64,000 bases of DNA from Coniella vitis (GCA_011317545.1 WUJK01000015.1:62001-126000); one strand, 5' to 3'. Shown: positions 1 through 12,935, numbered from the stretch's first letter. The notes: generated by a model from the sequence alone, not told the origin. Made by a program: numbers and translations.

Positions 1-1682
1 CAATATTGCCGTAGAGGGTGGCTGCAATGACTCCAGAAATAACGCCCAGCATGTTGCAAACTGTTTGCCAGGCATACGGCGAAATGCCTTGGTAAGCCAC
101 CTATACGACAGCATTAAGCTAGTTAGCAAGACATGCGCAAGGAAAAGCCACTCCCTCTGCAATCCCATAATATGTCGGCCTTTCAACGTACCTGATTGGC
201 ATATTGCCCCTGAAAGTAGTAGATATAGGACCCATAGATCATGTACACGGCATAGATGAAGAACTGCGAACCCCACATGACTTTGAGAAAATCTCGCGGC
301 CTCTGAAGCTCGGCCATGAACTCGATGAAAAGTTGCGCGCCCGCATAGGCATAAACGCCCTGCATCAACCCAATAAGAGAACCGATGAATCCATTGTCAG
401 AGGGCGGCACGGTTGAAAATCTTGTAATGGGAGGGTATGAGCCGTCTGGAAGCTGGGTGACAAGCCCCCCGCCGAGTACAGCGCCAGAGGAGCCGGCTTG
501 CGCGGCGGCGTAGTTTGGCTCGCTGTGAGCCACAACGCCCATCGAAATGAACATGACCAAGAGGTTGATGAAAACGGACCAGTTGGCCAACCAGGTGAAA
601 CGAGCCAAGGTGCGAATTTGACCCATGAAGAACCCAACAAGGGCCCAGAGCAGGCAACATACACTATAGCAAAGACGAAACTTCGAGACCTGCGACAAGG
701 ATTGTCTGTGGCCTATCGTCAGTCATCCCGACCTTGGATGGAGGTCATCATACATGCTGCAAGATGAAGAACCTACCCATTACTAATGATGATATTCCCG
801 ACGGTGAGCAGAAGCTGGAGGCCCTGACCAAAGTTGACAAGCCAGCGAAAATACTTTCCGTATATGCGGTACGCCAAGTCGCCGTAATTTTTGGCAGGAA
901 ACTCGAAGGAATCGACGTTCATGAAGACCTTCCAAAGCAGATAACCGGATCTGCGAAATACAGAGTATTAGTAAAGCGCAGCTTGCTACAATCAACAGTG
1001 GCCTGGATAAGTGCTCACAGCCCGGTGAAGATGCCAAACAGAGTGTAGAGGCCGAATCCCTCCCCCCAACCCATCGTCCCCAAGGCAAAACCAACACCCT
1101 TTTGGCAAGATTTGAGATTAGCAGAAAGCCACCTGTGTGTCTCTATTCCTAGCAGGATGGACGTCGTTTAGGGTCAAGATGGCTACTTACAAATGGACCC
1201 AAGATGTCGGTCGTGATCAAGTAGAAGCATGCTGCTGCGGACGCTGTGCGAAGAGCCCGGCTTGCGTTCGTCCACTCTTCGTCGGTAATAGTAGCACGCA
1301 CCCTTGGGTCCGACAAATTAAGCTCCATTGCTGCTTGCCATGGACCATTGGCGCCTGGCCCTGAGACTAGGCCCTTGTTGGTAGTGGATGGGAGGAAGAT
1401 GGACCGGAGGGAAATGGCGGCCTTCTTTTGGCGTTCGTTTGCGGTTGCGTCCTCTTCAACACGTGCTCGCTCGGCATAGTACATGTACTCCTCGAATTGG
1501 ACGTCTGGGTCGTGCAGCAAGCGCATCTTTGGCTTGATGATTGTGGAATATTCTCCAGGACTCTGTCCACCGTGGTCACCGAAACCCTTCCCGTCACTCA
1601 CGCCTTGCTCATCACTCGAGCCTCCATGCTTTTCATCAAGAACGATGTCGGTTGGGGTTGACGTCGTCATGTTGCGTTGCAA
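1..1682 (-). CDS. AAAP-family amino-acid transporter, 3' end outside window
   Basis: Membrane permease of the Aa_trans (AAAP) family, resembling fungal neutral amino-acid permeases of the Neurospora mtr type; it probably imports amino acids across the plasma membrane. Five exons can be followed on the minus strand: 1682-1191, 1098-1019, 950-777, 705-192 and 100-1, with donors GTAAGT, GTGAGC, GTAGGT and GTACGT; the phases agree at every junction. The hydrophilic N-terminus (about 140 residues) is followed by ITTDILGPF, GTMGWGEGFGLYTLFGI, SGYLLWKVFMNVDSF and YGDLAYRIYGKYFRW, all typical of the family's first membrane segments, then several more hydrophobic helices. About 453 residues are visible and the reading frame is open at position 1. 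An ATG 12 nt downstream of the first one is an equally good start. Family assignment is firm; substrate is not. Confidence 0.88.
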
Positions 1683-1782
1683 TTGAAAGCAATGGCCAAC
1701 AGAGCAGTGGGTTCAGGAGTAAAGTGAATGTGGCATGATGTTCAATGCAAGCGTGGCGAGACGAAACGCGGTGCTCTGTGGC

Positions 1783-1792
1783 TTATATATAT
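1783..1792 (-). promoter_or_regulatory. TATA box candidate of the transporter gene
   Basis: On the minus strand the bases read CCAAT directly followed by a TATATATAAG-like stretch, about 100 bp upstream of the transporter start codon. Position and sequence suit a core promoter. The call rests on sequence only. Confidence 0.45.
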
Positions 1793-2653
1793 TGGACCGG
1801 GCAGATTAACAACAGCCGACCGTATGACCATGCATCTGACTTTGGCGAGTCGGTACGCCGGACAACCACAGCGATAACATGCATCCTTTATCCATCCTTC
1901 AATTCATCCATTGGATACGTTGACCGTCGCGTTACACCACAGTGTGCCGCCCTTAGATGTGGCGGACAAGCTTCTCAATCACCTATCCCCCCTTGCTTGC
2001 CATACCGCTACGTGTATTCATTGCCTGCTTGAAGAATGAGGAGCGGACGTTGCAAAAGTACCTCCATGTCGTGCTTTGATCCATTTGGCGGGGGGTATCG
2101 TACGAAGCTGTAGCTGCACGCAAGCTGTTGCTGAGTTTCGCAACCAGTATCAGCCAGTGTTGATCTTGTTATCACACCGTGTGCTCTGATCATCTTGACA
2201 TGTCTATTTGTCGTCGTCATGTCCCATGACTATGGACCTACTATTGGCTCGACGCAAAGACGGTGGTCGCTGTATAGTGGCACATTTGGTTTAGCGTTCC
2301 AGTTCTCGCGCATCTACGTGCGCTGCCAGCTGCTGTTTCGGGTAATCAAAGTGCAGCACTAAGCAAGGTAGTGCGCAGATGATGTAAGAAAACTAAAGGT
2401 CATACCGGAACGCGCCTTATCAGCGTACAAGTGAATGAAAGCTTGATTGGAGAGCCATAGGGCTGTTGGTGGTGTTTCAAGGAAGTATTATGCCTTTGAG
2501 AATTAATCTGTCACCCTGGGATGCAATGGTACTAACCAATTCCAGGGACGTAGGGTGAGCAACTGGTGACAAGCATGCCAGCTAAACTGACTGGCAAGAT
2601 CGGCTTCACCCGAATGTGCATATGTTCTCAACCAATGCCTGAAGAGGCTGTTG

Positions 2654-2710
2654 ACAACCATGGATTATGTCGTTGCCTAGTACAACCATGGCTTTTATGC
2701 TGCTGCCTAG
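2654..2710. repeat. Imperfect tandem duplication, about 28 bp x2
   Basis: Two adjacent copies both begin ACAACCATGG and end in TTGCCTAG or CTGCCTAG, separated by one base, with several differences between them. Probably a local slippage duplication; no function is visible. Confidence 0.5.
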
Positions 2711-3325
2711 ATGTTTCCTTCGACTTGACAAAAGGACATAGACAGATTGTCGGCCGATAAGAGCAGTCTCTTTTGTGATTTGACAAGAGTTGATGGAGCC
2801 GTCGGTTCCGGATAGTCATCAATGGAGCCAGTAGAGATAATCTACCCCCCTTCGAGCATCCCTACCGTGCACAAAGTGTTCTAGTCATAATCGCGCACCT
2901 CGCATGACGATGCCGGTCGAATAAGGAGGAGGAAAAGGGATAAAGAAAGCCTTTCGAAATGGTTTTCGAGCTTTATCAAGTGGCGAACGCTGAATCTCGC
3001 AGAAGCTGACTACGCTGGAAGCGTAAAGGCAAGGATAGCAGGAGGGTTTCTAGATAAAAGAGAAAAGAAAAGAAAAGTCAGCACTATTCGCCGTAGTCAA
3101 TATGATGATGAACCGATAGTAACGTACATGATGCCACAAGTTTGTACTCTTCTGTGCGGACAAGTTATTGAAACGACAATCTTTTGAGGCCGCCATATCA
3201 GGGTTGTCACGTTCCACAACTATGAGCAGCTCGTCTTTCCTCGTGCGCCATCCTCAATCGGGCTGATGCCGGTATAGTCAGCTTACGGGCACAATCTTCG
3301 TTGCTCGTGCCTTGCTGGCCCACCA

Positions 3326-6050
3326 TCATGCGGAATCAGCGTTCGTTCGTTGATTTGACGCTGGAGATAATGGCGCGCTCCAGTCAGTGTCATTGGTAAG
3401 CCAGAGGCTGGGGTCCAACAAGTCGAAAGCAGAGCCCATCAATAGTTCGTCAAAGAGGCTTGTATCTTCAAGAAGCCCAAGAGGAAAGGCTCCCTCTGCA
3501 TTTGCTTCAGTGTCCGCTTGGAAATCTGCTGGTGCACTCGTTGATTGACCCTGCATACTACAATGCCCATCGCTTGCGCCTGCAGCAAAAGTGGCATCGT
3601 CTGTTTCAGCATCGCAACCTCTTCTCGGATCGCCCTGTGCCTGTTGCTCGCTGGCGCTAGGAGAACTAATGATCTCTGCGAATCTCTCCAGCTTCGCACG
3701 GGCAATCAGGATTTTTTTGGAGCAGATATACCAAATATCATTTTGCCAGCCATCGAAAAACCTGCTTTCGCGCAGCTTGTGGACCTCTTCAAAACGCTGC
3801 CCCAGCTTTGTCATGATATCCACGATGTCAAGAGTGAGACCACGCTGTGATTGTAGCTTGGCTTTCAACGCAGCGATTACACGAGGAATGTTTGGGTCAG
3901 CTGCCTCGCGGATGTACGAGGCTGATATCTGAGTAGGGTGCGTAATGGAGGGCGGCAAGTGCCTCAAGCGGGATATCATGTTATCCAGGGGGTCGTTTCC
4001 TGAAGCCGGCATCAGGTTTGAGGGGGATGCGGCTCTGTTCAATGCGCAGACGTGGCTTTGTTGGTGTGAAGCCTGTGGGACGAGTCTTGCGTCACTTGTA
4101 TTGCTGGATTGGGATTTCTGAGCCGACGGATCCCAGATCACCTTGTGCTGCGTCAGGATGTCGTTTGCATGTTTGGGGTGAGCTCGGCCCGGTCCCATGA
4201 TTCTGGCCCACCTTGCGAGCATTGTGATACCCCACAAGATATGGACCACTGTGTAGATTGGCATCACGTTATGGAACTCATCGGGCAGAGAGAGGAAGGC
4301 GTCAAAGAAGCCCGTGAGGGCGGCCCTTGCATTGTAGAAGATCTCGATAGTAGCGAGTCCGCCATTACCGATATCGTCAAAAGAGCTGACCAAGTTTTGA
4401 AGAACATCGTGTTCGATTGGCGGTGGCTGATAGACCCGTAGAGTTGCCGAAGCGAGATGGACACGAAGAATTTCTGGGTTGCCCACATAAGTTTGTGATT
4501 AAAGCCAGCATGTGGGGTTTACTCACTGTTCTCTTTCAGAAATGATGGTAACGACTGCTTTAGTCTTTGTATCTCTGCAGAGAAGGCGCTTTGATACGCA
4601 GAAAACGGCGGGCGGGGTATAACTGAGGGCAAATCATCCTCATCTTCTTGGGACACGTGATCATGCGTTTGCTCGGCCAAGCGTTGAACCTTGACCAGCT
4701 GGACCAACAGCTGATCAGAACCGACCTCTGGTGCTGCTTCCAATTCACGCAAACAGGTCTTTATGTATTTGGAAAATCTCATCGGCATGACCCTCTGAAG
4801 AGTGGTGTATGCGCTGCAAGTATAAAAGATCAGTGTCCATCAAGACATACAAAGCGTGCTGGGTTGCTGCGGAGGAGGCGTACAACGAGGTGAGGAACCA
4901 GACTCCCAAGACGGCTCGTCTATGTTCTTTGTTCCTAGGCGGAGGCTGCGCCGGCATCAGAACCATGACACTCGTTCGTTCCAGGACCGCGGGCTCCCTT
5001 GTCAAGCCTAGATCTGCCAAGAGAGCCTGGGCCAGATGAAGGAGGCTGGACAACTGGGCGTGCATAACACAATGGTTGTGAAACCAGCCGAGCGCGACAA
5101 GCAGAGCTTGAAGCGCATCCATGGATTTGTTGGAGGATATCAAGAGCTGTTCGGAGATTTGCGCCACGAGCTGGTACATCTGCGCGCGCATTGAGTTTGG
5201 GTTGTAAACAGAAGCTGCCATTGTCATGGCGGCAAACAAGAGTGGCCGCTCGGCTTTGCATTGTTCGGCCTTTGTGCCGGGCGGAAGGACGACAAACGGG
5301 AACTGGGGGCAGAGCCGCATCTGGTAGTAGGCAAAATAATCTTCCTCCGAGCCGGGAGACACAGAGACATCGCCATGCGTGGCAGCGCATATGCATCGTG
5401 GCGGGCACGACGAGTTCCATGACGACGGGACATGAATGACCGGGTGACTGCGGGCGCTGGAGGACACGGCGGCCGTGGCTATGAGCAGGCAAACGGATCA
5501 CACCTCGAGGTTAGTGCGTGTCATTCAATCATGCGTCTTCCACATTGTCCTGCCTCTCCGAAGCGGTACCTACTGGTGGTGGGGGGCTCTGGCGGGTGGG
5601 AGCGTGTTTGCTTGTCGGTCTCCTCTGGCAGTGGCAGCTCCGTCGAGCCGCGAATGAGTTCGACCAGGCCATTCAAGCGCTCTTCCAGCTGGGAGGTCTT
5701 GTTGCTCCTGGGTTTGGTGGTCCGCTTCTTGCGCGGTAGATGGACCTGACCAGCGCATTGCTTGCCCAAGCGCTGGCACCTTTTGCACACCACCAGGCCT
5801 TCTTAGTCGTGAACAAGACAAGCTCTTGAGGAGAACACGCACCTGTCGCAGGGGGCACCAGGCGTGTCATCGTTGCGCACGCATCTGACCTGCGACTGGC
5901 GCGTTAGACGCGAGCTGGGCGATGGGCGGTTCAGGGCGCGCGTCGCGGAACAGGACTCACCTTGGCGGACGAGCAGACAGAACAGGCACTGCCCCACCTG
6001 CCTTGCTCGTGCCTCAATGTCCGCGGCCCAGATTGGGTGCTGATATCCAT
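3326..6050 (-). CDS. Zn2Cys6 transcription factor
   Basis: Fungal zinc binuclear cluster regulator, expected to bind CGG-type DNA sites in the nucleus. Six exons on the minus strand: 6050-5961, 5889-5843, 5779-5574, 5478-4851, 4813-4527 and 4473-3326, giving an uninterrupted 801-residue model. The zinc cluster is built from the first three exons: cysteines at residues 23, 26, 33, 44, 47 and 54, spacing C-x2-C-x6-C-x10-C-x2-C-x6-C, followed by a basic stretch (PRKKRTTKPR) and a short coiled coil (LEERLNGLVELI). Exon 4 holds the middle homology region with EDYFAYYQMRLCPQFPFVV and ERPLLFAAMTMAAS. The start at 6050 is the ATG 22 codons before the first cysteine. Split placement of the cysteines across two introns supports the splice sites. 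The target genes are unknown; the divergent acyltransferase gene is the nearest candidate. Confidence 0.88.
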
Positions 6051-7270
6051 TGACGCGGCATGTACTCAAGTCCAGAGTCTCAGACGCTCGACGTGTGGGA
6101 GCGGACTTTTCAAAGCCGCTGTGCGTGTCCTACATACTATGCACTCAGACGAGCGTCATCTGTAAGAGGAAGGCGGAGATTATCCACGGCGTGGGCGGAG
6201 TTTCTGGTCGCAGTTGCTGCGCTGCCGGAGCAGAAGAGCGCTAACGCTTCGGGGATTAGTGTCACCCGCCATGAACCAGCCTCCCCGGCCTTGCTCCACA
6301 CTGGCCAGCTAGCCAACACAATGCGTAAGCGGCCAGACAATCATCGCTGAGCGATGGGTTGGGAGAGAGAGAAGGTCCAGGATGAGGTTGTGCCAGCTAG
6401 CTTCCCTTTTTCCTATTGTACCATGAAGAACAGGGGGAGGGGTGCATAGATGAATATTCAGCAAGCTTACCAAGCAATACGACTGTGATCACCACCGTCA
6501 TCCACGTCCGTGACGGTGAAACGGTCACCGTGAGTACTCAGACTTAAGACCACAGCTGAACTAGATTGCAATTCGAGCAGGTAAATTCTCTGATCCAAAG
6601 AGGAAAACACGCTTCGGGCATGTGCATGGGGCCGATCATCGTCTCGAACCGCTCCTTTTCAGGAGACCGTCCCCGGATTCACTGCGTTGTCTGTATATCT
6701 GAGCCCCAAAAATCACCGCCCAGTAACCACGGCAAATCCATAGATGGGAACAGAAAGGGCTACTCTACTGAGAATCCAGCTCTTTTTGAATATAGCATAC
6801 GGTTGTATTTGGGATCCGCTAACTCTTTCCCAGGCTCGGACTGGCCCAATGGTATACCGGGCCCGTTTGCGGAATTGGCTTATACAGTGTACCTGGCCCA
6901 GGCCGCCCCTCTGATCCTAGAAAGTTATGGATGCGATCTTGAGGCGTCACGTTGTTCCCTCATTCCTTCGGTTGGCTATGCCGGGAAACGCGCATTCCGG
7001 TGCGTCGAAGCTCGCTTCTCCGTTGCCAGGGCACCCACCGTGGCACCCAAGGGAGAAGCCCAAAGCCAAGGGGCAAAGGGAGTATGACCACTGCATTCCA
7101 TGTCGCCCATTCGCTACATAGTATCAGAAAGGGCAAACAGCTTTTGTTTTTCTCTCTCTCTAGGATTTCTCAAGGCTTTGTAGCATCCTGCAGCAAACTC
7201 CTCGCTTTGTTTCCAATCGACCCCCCTTCGTTTACGGCGCAATCAGAGCCGTCCGATACCAGGCGTTGAA
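6051..7270. other. Divergent intergenic region between regulator and acyltransferase genes
   Basis: Shared upstream region of two divergently transcribed genes, 1.2 kb. It contains the CGG-N11-CCG palindrome described separately, and pyrimidine runs near 7150-7162 typical of fungal promoters. A 173-codon ORF at 6566-7087 has no recognisable domain and is not called as a gene. Confidence 0.55.
6508..6530. promoter_or_regulatory. Candidate Zn2Cys6 binding site, CGG-N11-CCG with flanking CCG-N3-CGG
   Basis: CGG at 6514-6516 and CCG at 6528-6530 enclose 11 bases; the inner bases extend the symmetry (CGGTGA ... TCACCG). A further CCG at 6508-6510 makes an everted pair with the first CGG. Inverted CGG triplets are the established recognition element of Zn2Cys6 dimers, and N11 is the Gal4-type spacing. 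The site lies 0.46 kb upstream of the regulator start. Binding by the neighbouring factor is inference. Confidence 0.4.
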
Positions 7271-8997
7271 ATGAGTCCACCATGGCTCTCGAACCACTCC
7301 GAGCGTCCCACCAATATAGGAGACGATACCCTGTATATGCCGTTGGAAGATGTCGAGGAAAAGGCCAGCGAGGCTTCCTCATTCGATGAAGCAGTGCCAT
7401 ACGCAGACACAGTTCCTCCAAAGGGAGGGCGTCGAACAGCTTGGAAGACCCGTCTAAAGGCCTGTCTCGTTCACCTACGTCTGGATTCTTTTCAGTTTCT
7501 GCTTCCTAGCTTCATGCATAAAGGTTCTGGACGGCCAAAAAGACTACACTCAACGGCTTGGCTAGGTACAATACGCCGCTCCACATCCGCTTGCAGAGCA
7601 CTTTGGGCCAATGTGCTTTGAAAACCTTCGAGACTAACAGCGTGTGCACAGACGGCCTTCGTGGTATAGCTGCCTTCTTCGTCGTTCTCCATCACAGCAG
7701 TCTGCTCTGGTTTTCGTGGAACATACATGTCGGCTGGAACGCGGCCTCAGACCAGACAGCATGGCTACTGCGGTTGCCCATCATCCGACTCCTTATCTCG
7801 GGCCCTCCGATGGTCCGAATATTCTTTGTCGTTTCGGGATACGCCATTTCCTGCAAGCCGTTGAAGCTGACGCGCCAGGGACGCTTTGCTGAGGTGGGCA
7901 GCGTTTTATCTTCGTCAGTCTTTCGACGTCACTCCCGACTCTTTATGCCCTCTGCCATTGTTACGCTGTGCAGCGCCTTGATGGTGCAGATTAATCCCAA
8001 CTGGTTTGGGTCAGACGGATTCCCAGGTGCTGCCGTGCCCATCCGCGTACCACCTGTCGGTCGGACTTTTATGGATCAGATGTGGCACTATCGAGACGTC
8101 GAGGTCCAGGCGACGAATCCCATTGCACAGGGCCTTGCGCAAGCGGGCGACCCGCACATTTTTGCCAACCCATACGACCCCAATCTATGGACGTTGCCCA
8201 TGGAGTTCAGCAGCTCGATGGTCGTTTTCATGTTCCTGACTGCCTTCACCCGCATCCGCAACCGGGTCCGCATGGCCTTTGCCTTGGCTGTCATCGTCTA
8301 CTTCCAGTACTTCTTCATCTACTGGGCGCTCTTCCCTTTTCTCTGTGGCATGCTGCTCTGCGACTTGCACTTCGAGCTCGAGGAGATTCGGTCCAAGTCC
8401 ACACATGGAAACGACGCCAGCGAAGCCCTAGCCCTACCCACCTGGGCGCGCGTGCAAAGAAGCATATCCGCAAAATTCGTAGCCAAGACACAACGCCTCT
8501 TGACTGGCTTCTCAGGTCGCCTTCTGGGCAGCGTAGCCTTTCTCGCCACCCTGTGGCTCCTCAGCGCGCCCGAGGCCCATTTCGGCGCGCAGGATTCCTG
8601 GGGTTACATGACGCTCATGTCCTGGATTCCCGGCCGCTTCCACGACCACGTGCTCATGCCGTGCGGCGCTGTGCTGGTCGTGCTCGTCGTCGACCTGTTC
8701 CCCTTTTTGCAGGGCCTCTTTACGAATCCCTTTTCCCAGTACATGGGCCGCATCTCGTACTGCTTGTATCTGGTCCACGGCCCGATGCTATGGTCCATTG
8801 CACTCCGGTTGACGCACTATATGCTCAACATCACGGGAACGGGGACGCCTGAGCAGTATATCTGGGCTGTAACGATGGCCGCGGCTCTGTGGTGGATTAT
8901 TCTCATATATTTCTCGGACATATTGACATGGCTTGTGGATGACACGTGTGTGCGGTTTGGCAAGTGGGCTTATGAAAAGCTGTTGAAGGATGAATAA
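7271..8997 (+). CDS. Acyltransferase-3 family membrane protein
   Basis: Integral membrane acyltransferase of the Acyl_transf_3 (OafA-like) family, which transfers acyl groups to carbohydrates or secondary metabolites. Two exons, 7271-7565 and 7652-8997, joined by an 86-nt intron with a GTACAA donor; 546 residues. The junction creates DGLRG (residues 99-103), the typical start of the fungal family domain. Visible motifs: FFVVLHHS (about 107-114) with the family histidines, IFFVVSGYAIS, an RRHSRLF segment and ISYCLYLVHGP near residue 474. About ten hydrophobic segments follow one another. The first 98 residues are hydrophilic and presumably cytosolic. The start is the first ATG of the open frame. 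It is divergent from the Zn2Cys6 gene, suggesting but not proving joint regulation. Substrate unknown. Confidence 0.87.
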
Positions 8998-9675
8998 TGT
9001 CCACCTGTTGACGTACGGCGCGAAGGAAAAGCGAGAAGATGAACTAGGAAATTCAAGAGAAAATGAATTTTTTTAAAAGAAAAAGGGCGGGAAAGAAAGA
9101 AAAAGACAATAAAAAAACAACAATGGGGTGAAGAGTTATAGAATGATACAGGTATTGTTAGCTGATGGCAAGTTCTAGGTAAGGTTATGTCTATAGACTT
9201 TGCCTCTTTGTTGAACACAAATATGGAAGGATTTTCTTTTTTTGTGTGTGTGTTATCTGCTGGTCCGATATTGACAACGGATCTCAAGACTAGAGGCAGT
9301 CTGACGCGGGAACACTTTGTGAATTTGAGTTTAGCTTTGCCCAACATTCGACAAGATTCATCAAATGGATCAGTTCGTGGAATTGACAATTGAGTCATTC
9401 TAGAATCAATAGAGTGAGGATTAACCACAACGTATCTTGGCTACTTTCTGACTCGGCACGAAAAGGCCTCCTCGAAAACTAACCTTTGCATTCTACGTGC
9501 ATAGCTCGGCTTTGCTGTGACATTCCGTAGCTCAGCTTCTCACTCTCGGCTTCAACCGTTTCACCTTGACGGAAATGTATCAGGATCTGATCGAAAGTTA
9601 TTCTTGAAAGGCGCGAAGGTGTCGGTCTTGAGGTTGTGCCCGTAACAAGAGAGATAACATCTTATCATTAAGAAA
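8998..9675. other. Intergenic region downstream of the acyltransferase gene
   Basis: A- and T-rich 3' flank with poly-purine runs at 9050-9110. The minus-strand ORF 8970-9428 has low-complexity composition (serine- and phenylalanine-rich) and no motif. I see no gene. Confidence 0.55.
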
Positions 9676-9680
9676 CGGTC

Positions 9681-10160
9681 TGTAATGATCCTTGCCTGAA
9701 TCCCTGATTCCGGAAGTACCTGTGAGTTATATATTAGCAGGAGGGGGAAATATACCTTTAAGTCTTCCTACGTTTCTATGCAATATTAAGTATTATAAGA
9801 GATTAAGAGGGATTACCCTATTACCAAAAGTAATACTTAGATTTATAACTAAAGATTATAAGGAAACTATCTAATATTAAGCCGTAAACTCCTATCCTTA
9901 TATCCTTCTATTATTTCCTATCTATAGTAAGTATAGATCCTTAGATTACCTAGAGCGATAGGAGCGTTAGCTTATTTGGATTATTTGGATTATTATCGCT
10001 CTAACTGTCTTAGTTATTAAGGTGATCTAACCCTAACCCTAGGTAGTGCTGCCCGTATATCCTTTATATAAGGGATCCTATCGGTCCGTTGTAGTTCCGA
10101 CTTCTGATGCTATGTTGCGTTGGCCTGTTCCTGTGACCTGCATGACCGTGGGTCATAATA
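9681..10160. mobile_element. Solo LTR of the chromovirus family, TSD CGGTC
   Basis: A 480-bp LTR beginning TGTAATGATCC and ending GGTCATAATA, flanked on both sides by CGGTC (9676-9680 and 10161-10165). The ends match the LTRs of the elements further right, and the variable middle matches element 2 (sequence around the GCGATAGGAGCG stretch). It includes the telomere-like CCCTAACCCTA at 10031-10041 and a TATATAA box near 10057. No internal region follows, so it is a solo LTR left by LTR-LTR recombination. RIP is weak here: CA and TG are still present, especially at the ends. Confidence 0.88.
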
Positions 10161-10165
10161 CGGTC

Positions 10166-12935
10166 CTTTCGAGGCCTATCCGAGGCTGTCGAAGTTTTCC
10201 CAGACAAGCTGAATGAGGTCTTCTTCGGCATATCGCAGAGAATCCGACAACCATACAAGAAAGAGGCTTGGGCTGTGCTCTCTATCATAAAGTGTCACAG
10301 CTGGCTATTTTCTTTCTTACCTATTCTATTTCTCCTTCCTACGAGAATCCCTTTCTGAACAATCTTAGAATCCGCTGGGTATGGACCAACGATTACAAGA
10401 GATAAGCTGGGACGGTAGCAAACACAAGGTTCAAGGCTTTCACTGAAAACTTTCTTTCTCTTTGTCATGGGCTATTGAACCTGGACCATTGTCATCCTGC
10501 TGGATGTTCATGTGCTGATCCGCACGGGCCTGCTGCCCGTCACATAACTTTCACTCATCGATCTGTCTATGTTCTTATGGAGAAAGAATTCGCGACAATA
10601 GCCAGCATTTTCGCTCTGGTAGCGAAAACCAACCGCACTAAAAGTGATTTACTTGGCATTATCGACGGCGGTCGATGTGTTACCGGATACAGCACCTTGA
10701 CCTTCGAGGCAGCGCTTCTGTTAAAACAGGGCGTGATTTCCGTAAAAGAACGGAATCTTGTCTTTTAAGGCTGAGGATTTCTCGACTACAGCGACTACGC
10801 TTTGCGTGTTCATTGTAGTATAGAGAGAGAACTTGTTCTCAAAAACGGCTAGTCGACTTTTTGAGGGTCATCCTAGCAAGCTGTGCTGGCTTACGTAAAC
10901 GCTTGGCCTCCTTGCCGACGTCTCAAACATGCCACGGTTGGATTGGACCATTAACGGACTCATGGACTTGAAGCTCGGTTATATCATTCAAATGGTACCT
11001 TGACCTGTATGACTCAGTGAATCTTGTGCATGATCCCTTTAGTTGGCAACAAATCCTCTTCCTTCTCCATGGATACGCTAGAAAAAGCCGTACAAAAGTG
11101 ATTATAAATGCGGTGATTAGAATACCGATGACAGAGAACTCCTATGTTTCGGCCAAACTCTTGGAAATATACTTGTTGAGATACAGAGCCTGCTACATAA
11201 TTCAGATGGTGGCACCAGAGACCGGACCTCCAAGTAAAGGCGAGTGTCGCTTGCAAACGTTCGGGCTCGTGCAACAAGAGATATAGGCGTCGACCGTTCA
11301 CCACCACAAGACTCAGAATGAGGAAGCGGTGCCTGGAGCCACAAATAGATTCATAATGACAGTACAGAAAGGGAGGTATCCGACGTATGTGTCACAGGAC
11401 TCTATATGGTTTCGGCATCTGTGGCCTCGAGATCAGCAGGGGATCATCAGCAGGGGATCATCAGCGTTTTTGTGTACATTTTCGAGGATTTTGGCTTCGT
11501 GCAATCAAAAGAGGTTGTGCTTCAATTGTTCGAATTAAGAGCTGAGGACGACAATGCTTCTGAGCACTACCTCTGACAACCATTACATGGTAGATATATT
11601 GCCCTCTAACAGGGAGGAATTACAGTTCAGATGTCAATGGAGCTGTCAAGTTTTTTTCTCTATATAATACATGCTGGGCAAGATTTCGGTTGATTAGAAT
11701 TGGGAGACGCTGGTTGGCTTACTACCGTCCTGTGCACACGCAAGCAGACTCGTAGATATTGAAGATACGGCTTTGTGGAGAGACAAAGCAGCTGCGTATG
11801 CCACGCATAAGTATTAATACTTCTGTGCCTATGGCATAGTGGCCTTTTATCTTACACATGTATTCGTTTTTCCTGGAGAAGCAGTGGCGGAGATATGGCG
11901 TAAGATATTCATATAATAACAGCAAATTGAAATATTACACTTCCCTGATCAGAAAACAAGGAGGTCTTCCGAATCTAAATCAAGTGGCATAAGTCAGGAC
12001 AAGGCGTAAATTAAGACGAACAGGCGTACTCAAATAGCTTCCAGCGAAGTGGTGGGCTGCCATATGCCTTGAATCGGCCTACGTAGACCGCTGGACAAAC
12101 GCAATGCTGGCTGGGAAAACAACGCTCCTCTCCTCCCGTCGACCTTTACGTGCGCCTCCACTATGGCCATTCTCAGATCGGGAGATGATTTGTGTAGAAT
12201 ATGTTATCTCGTCTGCAAAGATAACGCTACCGTCGCCTTGCGGAGATTATGAAGTGCGTAAGTGCTTTCAGGAATTTTATGGATGGAATAATTCTGTCAC
12301 CATTTCATTTCAAGCCAACGACATTCAGTAGCGAAGCAATCAGGAAGCCTTAACTTGCACCTCTCGCGGTCATCTTTGCTCACCACACCATAATGCAGAC
12401 CACGTATATTGCTACCACACCACATCAAACGTGCAGGGAGCTGACATGCAAACCTACCCAAACTACGCGAAAACGCGGCATGATTTCAATAATTGTATGC
12501 ACGGCAAGGAAAGTGTTTTGTCGAGCTAAGTCATTTCGGACGGTACTGCTACGCTTGATATTGCAAGATGCAACGCTCTTTTGGTGTGCTTACAATCGGC
12601 CTCCCTTTTCCGGGCGTCCTTACTCGTCCTGTGAAATAATTAATACCATAAGAGGCACTGAGTATTTGCGCGAAACTGTTGGGTCAGCCGCCTCGTACGA
12701 CCAAAAGAAGAACTGTCCAACGAAGCCAATCCGAAGGTAAATGTAAGCTCACTATATTACCCTTCACCTTCGCCCTGATTGTATCTTTGACGTGGTGAGA
12801 TACGTCAACCCTTGAGCAGGAGGACAATCTTACCAGTTGTCTATCCTTTGCGAGCGGTGTAGCATGCATGCCGCCTCTTTTCAAAATACTGCTTCGTGTG
12901 TCTACTTTGGTGGTTTCTATGCTAAACCATGCAGA
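10166..12935. other. Gene-poor region between solo LTR and kinase-HET gene
   Basis: About 2.8 kb without a supportable gene. Short ORFs on both strands (for example 10475-10768, 11017-11286, 12393-12740) have no family motif, and no consistent splicing links them. A 14-bp unit ATCAGCAGGGGATC is repeated directly at about 11432-11461. The last few hundred bases are the likely promoter of the kinase-HET gene. Confidence 0.5.

Larger units (their letters stand above)
1683..3325. other. Intergenic region
   Basis: Upstream region of the transporter and downstream region of the Zn2Cys6 gene. Only short ORFs without family features occur. It holds the TATA box above, a short imperfect duplication at 2654-2710 and a GA-rich stretch near 3055-3080. 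I see no gene. Confidence 0.6.

Noticed and set aside
6566..7087. 173-codon plus-strand ORF between regulator and acyltransferase genes
   Set aside because: No domain, no splice context, arginine/proline-rich in the manner of chance frames; it lies in the shared promoter region.
12837..12935. N-terminal extension of the kinase frame
   Set aside because: The frame is open, but the sequence is cysteine-rich without motif; the ATG at 12936 starts a plausible globular N-terminus. An ATG at 12864 cannot be excluded.
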